Positions 14,439-20,085 of a DNA stretch of 20,085 nt are shown piece after piece. The first letter of the stretch is position 1. Every line of letters starts with the position of its first letter. Origin of the DNA: Dysgonomonas sp. UBA7710. Its GTDB lineage: Bacteria; Bacteroidota; Bacteroidia; Bacteroidales; Dysgonomonadaceae. Below the pieces are notes generated by a model. That model was given only the letters and a program-made list of their open reading frames with translations, did not search any database and had not been told where the DNA came from. Made by a program: the position numbers and the translations under genes. The stretch lies in NCBI RefSeq assembly GCF_002482385.1, contig NZ_DLFW01000004.1, positions 1-20,085 on the forward strand. Reading direction: 5' to 3'.

Positions 14439-15563
14439 TTAGTCGTTTAGCATCATTGGCATGAGCAACATCAGAAGGTCTTCATTCTCCTCATTCTCGG
14501 TAGGAATAATCAATCCTGCGCGTGAAGGGTCGGATAATTCGAGTGATATATCAGTTGACGGGATATTATTCAATATTTCAATCAGGAAGCTCGATTTGAA
14601 TCCGATGTTCATAGGAGAACCTGTATATTCGCAGGCGATAGTCTCTTCGGCAGCTGTAGAGAAGTCGATGTCCTGAGCTGTTACTATGATATTTCTATCA
14701 GTCAGCTGAAGTTTAATAAGATTACTTGCCTGATTAGAGAATACAGATACGCGTTTCAGTGCATTCAGGAAAGCCTGCCGGTCCAGTATAACCTTGTTTG
14801 TATTATTCTGCGGGATAACAGAATTATAGTTTGGATAACGTCCTTCTATAAAGCGGCAAGTCATTGTATAGCTCGACATCTTTATATATGCATTATTTTC
14901 GTCAAACTTGATCTCTACTGTTTCAGCTTCTTTCGGTAGGATGGCCTTCAGTAAGTTGGCCGGTTTCTTTGGCAGAATGAAAGATGCTCTTTCGGCCCCC
15001 TTTGCTGATAATGTTTTGCACCGAACCAGTTTGTGACCGTCAGATGCTACGAAAGTCAGATCTTCAGGAGTAATATCGAAGAACACACCGTTCATCACAG
15101 GGCGAAGTTCATCGTCGGCACTGGCAAACAGTGTACGGTTGATCCCGGCAAACAGTACCTGTGGCTCAATAGTCAGGCTAACCGCAGTGTCTTTCAGCTC
15201 TTTAGGTTGCGGATAATCATCTCCGCTTTGTCCAATGAAATTGTACTTACCGTTGTGGAAGAAAATGAATGTTTCCAGATTGTCATTGTTTATCTCAAAT
15301 GTAAGAGGTTGCTCAGGTAGTTCTTTCAGCGGGTCCAACAGGTTCTTCGCATTTACGGCAAACTTTCCGTTACCATCGGCTTCGTTTACTTCGAGGGAAG
15401 TAACCAGACGGGTTTCGGCATCGGCTGCAGTAAGAGTAAGAGTAGAACCTTCCAGTTCCAACAAGAAACAATCGAGAATAGGCAACGTGTTTTTTGAGTT
15501 GATGACCTTGCTTATCGCTTGCAAGTGACTTAATAAAGCAGTGCTGGAAACAACAAATTTCAT
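14439..15563 (-). CDS. dnaN: DNA polymerase III beta subunit (sliding clamp)
   Basis: A 374-residue beta clamp, the usual length. It forms a ring dimer that keeps the polymerase on DNA. The N-terminus is a typical three-domain clamp start (MKFVVSSTALLSHLQAISKVI, with NTLPILDCFLLEL after it). Later family marks are MNGVFFDI...DGHKLVRC in the middle domain, ...FIEGRYPNYNSVIP, and the ending ENEDLLMLLMPMML, close to the conserved C-terminal MP..L. It stands apart from any visible dnaA, as is usual in Bacteroidetes. It has its own candidate promoter upstream. Unlike the surrounding sugar genes, it is a core replication gene. Confidence 0.98.
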   Translation of the reverse strand: MKFVVSSTALLSHLQAISKVINSKNTLPILDCFLLELEGSTLTLTAADAETRLVTSLEVNEADGNGKFAVNAKNLLDPLKELPEQPLTFEINNDNLETFIFFHNGKYNFIGQSGDDYPQPKELKDTAVSLTIEPQVLFAGINRTLFASADDELRPVMNGVFFDITPEDLTFVASDGHKLVRCKTLSAKGAERASFILPKKPANLLKAILPKEAETVEIKFDENNAYIKMSSYTMTCRFIEGRYPNYNSVIPQNNTNKVILDRQAFLNALKRVSVFSNQASNLIKLQLTDRNIIVTAQDIDFSTAAEETIACEYTGSPMNIGFKSSFLIEILNNIPSTDISLELSDPSRAGLIIPTENEENEDLLMLLMPMMLND

Positions 15564-15610
15564 ATTATCAGTATGTTTTAGATTTTAAATTTCGCATATT
15601 ATCAATAGAG

Positions 15611-15642
15611 CAAATGTAGGAATTTTTTCCAGTTATAACAAT
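15611..15642 (-). promoter_or_regulatory. dnaN: Candidate dnaN promoter
   Basis: On the minus strand, ATTG at 15642-15639 (three of four matches to TTTG) and TACATTTG at 15618-15611 (full TAnnTTTG match) are 20 bases apart, the expected Bacteroidetes spacing. The leader to the dnaN ATG would be about 40 bases. Confidence 0.55.
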
Positions 15643-15692
15643 AGCTTTTTCGATATAACTGATATTTTATCCGTCAAATACTTATTCTCTGC

Positions 15693-15710
15693 AAAAAGAG
15701 GCAATTGCCT
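15693..15710 (-). terminator. Possible weak terminator after the GH67-uxuA-uxuB run
   Basis: A perfect 12-base palindrome AGGCAATTGCCT (15699-15710) is followed on the minus strand by C and a run of five T (15697-15693). The stem would be only 4-5 pairs with a 4-base loop, so it is weak. Its place, 32 bases past the uxuB-like stop and before the dnaN promoter, is right for ending that transcript. Confidence 0.35.
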
Positions 15711-15741
15711 ATAAAACATGCTTTTTATAATATAAAGCTGT

Positions 15742-16557
15742 TTACACTCCGCTAAATGCACTGAAGCCCCCGTCTACAGGCAATATTGCTCCGGTAATGA
15801 AACTGGCAGCATCACTACACAGAAACTGTACAGCCCCGTTAAGTTCCGTTATATCTCCAAAGCGTTTCATCGGGGTTTTAGCCAGTACTTTTTCGCTTCT
15901 TTCGGTCAGTGAACCATCGGGGTTGATGAGTACTGCACGATTTTGATTTCCAATGAAAAAGCCGGGGGCAATAGCATTGACTCTCACCTTATCTCCATAT
16001 TTTAGAGCCATTTCTGTTGCAAGCCACTGTGTGAAATTACTGATGCCTGTTTTTGCCACAGAGTAGCCCGGTACGCGTGTGATGGCAGAATAGGCAGCCA
16101 TTGATGTGATGTTGATAATATTCCCGCTTTTCTGTCCGGCCATAGCTTCTCCGAATACATAAGACGGGTAAACCGTCCCATTCAGATTCAGGTTGGTAAC
16201 CTTTTCCCAGTCGGCTATTTTCATATCGAAGAAAGGTTGTTCGGGGGTCAGGGTAGCACCGGGTACATTTCCTCCTGCAACGTTTATCAGAACGTCGATT
16301 TTTCCATACATGGATAAAATACTTTCCCTGCTTCTTTCGAGTATGGCAAGGTCGAGTACATCCGAAACCAAAAATACAGCCTCACCTCCGGTGGCTTTTA
16401 TTTCGTCAGCCAAAGCATTCCCTTTTTCTTCTGAGCGGCCTAATATGATTATGACAGCTCCTTGCGAAGCCATGTATTTTGCAATACTTGAACCCAGTAC
16501 TCCGTATCCGCCCGTTACGATTGTTATCTTATCTTTAACACTAAAAAGTTCGTTCAT
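15742..16557 (-). CDS. uxuB: Short-chain D-mannonate/D-fructuronate oxidoreductase (Bacillus UxuB type)
   Basis: A classical SDR with the cofactor motif TGGYGVLG at 15-22, the NVAGG motif near 92-96 and the catalytic S152, Y165 and K169 (PGYSVAKTG). It ends with the usual ITGAILPVDGG. Directly downstream of uxuA, this type is the NAD(P)-dependent enzyme converting D-fructuronate to D-mannonate, like the SDR UxuB of Bacillus rather than the longer E. coli UxuB. I chose the start at 16557 (MNELFSVKDK), which gives 271 residues. An earlier in-frame ATG at 16581 would add eight poorly conserved-looking residues and lengthen the overlap with uxuA from 17 to 41 bases. The 17-base overlap suggests translational coupling. 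Mannonate rather than a keto-deoxy sugar substrate is inferred from the neighbour. Confidence 0.85.
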   Translation of the reverse strand: MNELFSVKDKITIVTGGYGVLGSSIAKYMASQGAVIIILGRSEEKGNALADEIKATGGEAVFLVSDVLDLAILERSRESILSMYGKIDVLINVAGGNVPGATLTPEQPFFDMKIADWEKVTNLNLNGTVYPSYVFGEAMAGQKSGNIINITSMAAYSAITRVPGYSVAKTGISNFTQWLATEMALKYGDKVRVNAIAPGFFIGNQNRAVLINPDGSLTERSEKVLAKTPMKRFGDITELNGAVQFLCSDAASFITGAILPVDGGFSAFSGV

Positions 16558-17761
16558 ATTCCAGCGTATATTTATCGTCATTGTTTATTCCTCTTCTTAT
16601 CTCATCCTGTATTGTAGCTATCACTCCGTCCATCTGGGCAAGGGCGTACATACGTCCATAGAATGAATAGCCGGGATTGTAGCCTTTATTTCCGTCGCCG
16701 AGCATCAGTCGTCCGTGATCTACACGCATAGGCAGAGCAGGGTTTTCTTTTTCGAAGATACGCACCAGTTCTATCAAATGGCCACGGCCTTCAAGATGCG
16801 GGGCTTCTATAAAGTCTCCGTTCTGGAAAACATCTGTACTGCGCAGATGGATGAAACGTGTACGTGATGCAAATTTACGCGCCAACTCAGGAACATTGTT
16901 ATGTATACCTGCACTAAGCGAACCCGCACAGAATGTAAGTCCGTTATAGGGATTGTCTACTGCATTGAGAATCCATTCTATATCCTCCATGCCTGTTACA
17001 ATGCGGGGAAGCCCCAACATTTGGAAAGGAGGGTCGTCAGGATGAACGCACATGTTTATATTATACTCTTCGCAAACAGGCATCAACTGTGAAAGAAAAT
17101 ACTTCAGATTTTCTCTCAATGCATTTCTGTCTATGTTTTTATAGAGCGATAGCAGCTTCTTAAATATCGCGACAGGATCTCTGTCTCCTTCTTTGATATT
17201 CCCGTTTATGAAGCCTTGTGTCTTTACAATTATGGTATCTATCAATTGTTCCTTTTCTGCTTTGGTAATTGTCTTATCCAATGCATATACTTTCTCCATC
17301 TCCCCGGCAGAATAGTCTTTTACAGCTCCCTCCCGGTTAAGGATGAAACAGTCGAAGTAAGCAAAGTGTATTTTATTGAAATACAGTGAAGAAGTACCGT
17401 CCGCCCATGGGTATTGAAGATCGGTGCGTATCCAGTCGATAACGGGCATGAAATTGTAGCATACCGTATTTATACCTGCTTCTCCCAGATTAGCCAGACT
17501 TTCTATATAATTGGCGATCAATTGGTCGGATTCACTTCCTCCGTACTTTATGGCTTCGCTTACAGGCAGGCTTTCCACTACCGACCAGCGGAGGCCTGCG
17601 TCCTTAATGTAATTCTTCAAATCGTTTATTGCTTCCAATTGCCACACCTCTCCGTTTGGAATATCGTGCAGGGCTGTTACAATACCTTCAACTCCTATCT
17701 GTCTGAGCATAGACAGGGTTATCTTATCTTTTTTACCAAACCATCTCCAGGTCTTTTCCAT
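16541..17761 (-). CDS. uxuA: Mannonate dehydratase
   Basis: A 406-residue UxuA-type dehydratase, close to the E. coli length of about 394. It removes water from D-mannonate to give 2-keto-3-deoxy-D-gluconate in the cytoplasm, in the glucuronate branch. The N-terminus MEKTWRWFGKKDKITL matches the family's usual start (RWFG..D.v.L). Candidate metal and active-site residues are H240 in HPDDPP, C278 in FCAGS, H305 in FIHLR and D348-H349 in RVDHGR. The stop lies inside the 5' end of the uxuB-like gene. It follows the GH67 gene by 102 bases, so the enzyme that frees glucuronic acid and two steps that metabolise it are encoded together. Confidence 0.97.
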   Translation of the reverse strand: MEKTWRWFGKKDKITLSMLRQIGVEGIVTALHDIPNGEVWQLEAINDLKNYIKDAGLRWSVVESLPVSEAIKYGGSESDQLIANYIESLANLGEAGINTVCYNFMPVIDWIRTDLQYPWADGTSSLYFNKIHFAYFDCFILNREGAVKDYSAGEMEKVYALDKTITKAEKEQLIDTIIVKTQGFINGNIKEGDRDPVAIFKKLLSLYKNIDRNALRENLKYFLSQLMPVCEEYNINMCVHPDDPPFQMLGLPRIVTGMEDIEWILNAVDNPYNGLTFCAGSLSAGIHNNVPELARKFASRTRFIHLRSTDVFQNGDFIEAPHLEGRGHLIELVRIFEKENPALPMRVDHGRLMLGDGNKGYNPGYSFYGRMYALAQMDGVIATIQDEIRRGINNDDKYTLEYERTF

Positions 17762-17863
17762 ATAATTTGAATTTCAAGATTTCAAAATTTGACTCCGTCG
17801 ATTTTTAATTCATGTTTCAAGATTAATTCTTTACTTTTCACTCTTCACTCTTCACTCTTCATT
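17762..17863. other. Spacer between GH67 and uxuA genes with short repeats
   Basis: A 102-base gap. It holds a heptamer tandem repeat beside the GH67 stop (separate entry) and two copies of TTTCAAGATT (near 17772 and 17815). No clear TAnnTTTG box and no T-run hairpin were found, so co-transcription of GH67 and uxuA is possible. Confidence 0.4.
17837..17861. repeat. Heptanucleotide tandem repeat (TTCACTC)x3 + TTCA
   Basis: Three and a half perfect copies of TTCACTC, starting 2 bases past the GH67 stop codon. A seven-base unit cannot be in-frame coding. It may vary in copy number between strains. Confidence 0.85.
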
Positions 17864-19999
17864 TTAATTATGATGCTTCATATCCAGTTTAATCTTCTTC
17901 AGGTCTTCCAGTTCGTGTACCGGCCGTTCGATATCGTAAGGTATCTGCCGTTTAGAGAAGGTCTGGAAATAAAGCAGGCAGGCATCTTTCCACCATACAG
18001 CATCCCGGGCTTGTATCCTCAATTTCGATTGTATTTCCCTGAAACGTTGCTCATCAACATATTCTTCCATCTTGTCCCATAACTTCTGATAAGCTCTTAC
18101 CTGCTGTACTCCCGAATCGTATTTATAACAAAGCTCGTCCCACAACGTTTTCCCGTTCTTCATCCTGTAATCCCATGGCACATGGTGGAACCATAGCAGG
18201 AGATTTTCGGGGCAAAGCGCGATATCATTATAGATATTATTCAATGGCGGGAAGTATTGTGATACGGCATTGCTTCCGCTTGTTGTACGGTCAAAACCTA
18301 GTCCTGTACTATCTGCATTATGATAATACCAAGGCATCCAGTCGGGACGGGCGCCGGGTACATCTCCCCAAGGTTCAGGCCCATAGTGGTGGCCGAACGC
18401 AAATATATGGTGCAGCCCCAGCGGCATCATGTAGTCTACGGTAGTTTCTCTCGATGACAGCATCATGTCTTTCACCGGATTCATAAAGTCCTTATTATTT
18501 GAAAAGGTCATTTTTATCCATTCGTCTGCTATTTGTTCCGAAGTCAATCGGTGATTCCATGCCAGACGTCCGAAGGCATACCAGTTGGCCTGTGCAAAAT
18601 GATGCCCGCACCAGTTTGTATCTTCTCCTATATTTGCTACGGCAGATATCGCTGTTACTTTACCGGAACGTAATGTTCCGTCTGTTATCTTTGCAATGGT
18701 AGAGCCTTCCCCATCTGAATAGGTATCGCTGTCGAGCGTTTCTTTAAACATTGGCGAAAGATATACCAGATGATTGGAGAATCCGAGGTACTCCTGTGTT
18801 ATCTGGAACTCAACCATTTCCTGTGTGTCGCGTAATGCTCCGAACAGAGGACTGAACGGTTCGCGTGGCTGAAAATCGACAGGCCCGTTTTTGATCTGTA
18901 TTATTACATTATCCCGGAATTGTCCGTCCAGTGGTGTAAACTCCGAATATGCCTGTTTTGCTCTATCTTCATTGCTGGGATTGTAGACGAACGCTCGCCA
19001 CATGACAATACCGCCATAAGGCTTCAGGGCGTCAGCCAGCATATTCGCCCCGTCGGCGTGGGTGCGGCCGTAATCCTGCGGGCCGGGAAGCCCTTCGGAA
19101 TTGGCTTTGACGAGGAAACCGCCAAAGTCAGGTATCAGTTTGTAAATATCCTTTACTTTATTGTTCCACCATTTATTTACTGCCGGATTAAGCGGATCGG
19201 AATCAGATAAGCCTCCGAGTTCTTTTGGAGATGAAAAATTCACGGCAAGATACACTTTAAGCCCGTAGGGACGGAATACATCGGCTAATGCTTTTACTTT
19301 TGCCAGATAAGCACCCGTCAGTATTTCCGGCGTAGCATTCACGTTATTTAAGACAGTGGCGTTAATACCTATCGAAGCATTCGCCCGTGCATAAGCGTCG
19401 TATCGTGGCGACAGCGTATTGGGCAGTTCGTCCCACTTCCATAGTGAATACCCTGCATAGCCACGTTCTATGGTACGGTCGAGATTGTCCCAATGATTCA
19501 ATATGCGTACTTTATATTTCGGGTTTTCTACAATATTCAGGTTGTCACTGAAGCTATCGGTCTGAACAAGGCGTAAAAAATGAAAGACTCCGTACAATAT
19601 TCCTCTTTCTTCTGCAGAAGTAATTACAGTATAATTCCTGTTACCTTTTTTTACGGAACGTATTATAAAACCGTCGTCGGTGAGGTCTTTCAATTCTTTT
19701 CCCGTTAACAATGACCTGACGTTTTTACTGTTAGTAGTTCCTAGGACAATAGAGCCATCCTGTAATGTTGCCGAAGATATATCCTTTCCTGCAATCTCTT
19801 TCCAGGCTGAAGATAATTCACGGGACGCAATATCGAGCGTGGCTGATTTTTCATCTTTGACAATAGAGCTGAACGTGTTACCTTTTTCTTTTTGCATCCC
19901 TGTAAGAGGTTTGTATCTCAGCCATAGCCGGCTGCCGTCTTCTGCAAAAAGTAACAAAGGTAACACTAAAAATAAAAATAGATAAACGGTATATTTCAT
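17864..19999 (-). CDS. aguA: GH67 alpha-glucuronidase, exported
   Basis: A 711-residue GH67 enzyme that cuts the alpha-1,2 bond of (4-O-methyl)glucuronic acid at the non-reducing end of xylo-oligosaccharides. A signal peptide covers residues 1-19 (ends LLLFAEDG), so it is probably periplasmic. The N-terminal sandwich (about 20-160) precedes the TIM barrel, which opens KYKVRILNHWDNLDRTIERGYAG. The predicted acid is E302 in KANSEGLPGP; the predicted base pair is D375 in NGPVDFQPREP and E403 in QITQEY, matching the E285/D364/E392 set of Geobacillus AguA by motif. The helical C-terminal part includes LGLHHIFAFGHHYGP and WMPWYYHNAD. It heads the uxuA-uxuB run. GH67 usually needs xylan first shortened by a xylanase, which is not in the window. 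Confidence 0.97.
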   Translation of the reverse strand: MKYTVYLFLFLVLPLLLFAEDGSRLWLRYKPLTGMQKEKGNTFSSIVKDEKSATLDIASRELSSAWKEIAGKDISSATLQDGSIVLGTTNSKNVRSLLTGKELKDLTDDGFIIRSVKKGNRNYTVITSAEERGILYGVFHFLRLVQTDSFSDNLNIVENPKYKVRILNHWDNLDRTIERGYAGYSLWKWDELPNTLSPRYDAYARANASIGINATVLNNVNATPEILTGAYLAKVKALADVFRPYGLKVYLAVNFSSPKELGGLSDSDPLNPAVNKWWNNKVKDIYKLIPDFGGFLVKANSEGLPGPQDYGRTHADGANMLADALKPYGGIVMWRAFVYNPSNEDRAKQAYSEFTPLDGQFRDNVIIQIKNGPVDFQPREPFSPLFGALRDTQEMVEFQITQEYLGFSNHLVYLSPMFKETLDSDTYSDGEGSTIAKITDGTLRSGKVTAISAVANIGEDTNWCGHHFAQANWYAFGRLAWNHRLTSEQIADEWIKMTFSNNKDFMNPVKDMMLSSRETTVDYMMPLGLHHIFAFGHHYGPEPWGDVPGARPDWMPWYYHNADSTGLGFDRTTSGSNAVSQYFPPLNNIYNDIALCPENLLLWFHHVPWDYRMKNGKTLWDELCYKYDSGVQQVRAYQKLWDKMEEYVDEQRFREIQSKLRIQARDAVWWKDACLLYFQTFSKRQIPYDIERPVHELEDLKKIKLDMKHHN

Positions 20000-20085
20000 G
20001 TCTATATAGTCGCTAGGTTATATATTTGTTAAAAAGTAACACATGTAACAGCTTTTTCAGTTAACAGTCAACAGTTATCAGTTAA
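20000..20085. promoter_or_regulatory. Upstream region of the GH67 gene
   Basis: This 86-base edge piece should hold part of the GH67 promoter. On the minus strand TACTTTTT (near 20033-20040) is one base from TAnnTTTG, a weak candidate -7 box. The end nearest the window edge is a heptamer repeat (separate entry). Confidence 0.3.
20058..20085. repeat. Degenerate heptanucleotide tandem repeat CAGTTAA
   Basis: Four adjacent seven-base units: CAGTTAA, CAGTCAA, CAGTTAT, CAGTTAA. The array runs to the window edge and may continue. It is a second seven-base array flanking the GH67 gene, with a different unit. Confidence 0.8.

Larger units (their letters stand above)
15564..15741. other. Spacer between the uxuB-like gene and dnaN
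   Basis: A 178-base AT-rich gap with no gene. It holds a short terminator-like palindrome on the uxuB side and a dnaN promoter candidate on the other, listed separately. I saw no DnaA-box cluster, so it does not look like a replication origin. Confidence 0.6.

Noticed and set aside
14350..15741. Possible chromosomal origin near dnaN
   Set aside because: No dnaA gene and no cluster of TTATCCACA-like boxes was seen; the spacer holds only an ordinary promoter candidate and a weak hairpin.
17762..17863. Internal promoter for uxuA, based on TAATCTTG near 17818-17825 on the minus strand
   Set aside because: One mismatch to TAnnTTTG, in an AT-rich spacer where near-matches are expected by chance, and without a properly spaced -33 element.

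Overview
The window reads as chromosome of a gut- or sediment-type Bacteroidota, most likely order Bacteroidales; a Dysgonomonas-like genus is possible but not provable from sequence alone. The reasons are an adjacent SusC/SusD pair, Bacteroidetes-type promoter boxes (TAnnTTTG) instead of E. coli-type ones, start sites without clear Shine-Dalgarno sequences, lipoprotein-rich secreted enzymes and moderately AT-rich DNA. Nearly every gene is on the minus strand; the one exception is an AraC-type regulator. No rRNA, tRNA, IS element, CRISPR array or phage gene was seen.

Right to left along transcription, the first block (about 15742-19999) is a glucuronate branch of glucuronoxylan use. It holds a secreted GH67 alpha-glucuronidase, then mannonate dehydratase UxuA, then a short-chain D-mannonate/fructuronate oxidoreductase of the Bacillus UxuB type that overlaps uxuA. 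GH67 would release (4-O-methyl)glucuronate from xylo-oligosaccharides in the periplasm. UxuB and UxuA would then take fructuronate through mannonate to 2-keto-3-deoxygluconate. The isomerase UxaC and a uronate transporter are not in the window.

The second block (12859-15563) is housekeeping: dnaN (sliding clamp), a DnaQ-like exonuclease and rpiA (ribose-5-phosphate isomerase). A strong hairpin lies between dnaN and the exonuclease gene.

The third block (1-12862) is a polysaccharide utilisation locus (PUL). The plus-strand araC-type gene is divergent from a long minus-strand run: SusC, SusD, two paralogous alpha/beta-hydrolase esterases, two paralogous right-handed beta-helix proteins (one with an extra C-terminal module), a beta-lactamase-fold serine hydrolase and the start of a GH130 gene cut by the window edge. 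The 261-bp divergent promoter region carries a 16-bp near-perfect direct repeat that is a good candidate for the regulator's operator. The regulator gene and rpiA converge and share a single CTAG for both stop codons.

The most interesting part is the third block. It has import, de-esterification and a downstream GH130, but no recognised polysaccharide-cleaving enzyme inside the window. This leaves the two beta-helix proteins, which share an almost identical acidic core motif, as candidates for a backbone-cleaving activity of unassigned family. The duplicated pairs also appear to carry different export signals, suggesting one surface and one periplasmic copy of each.
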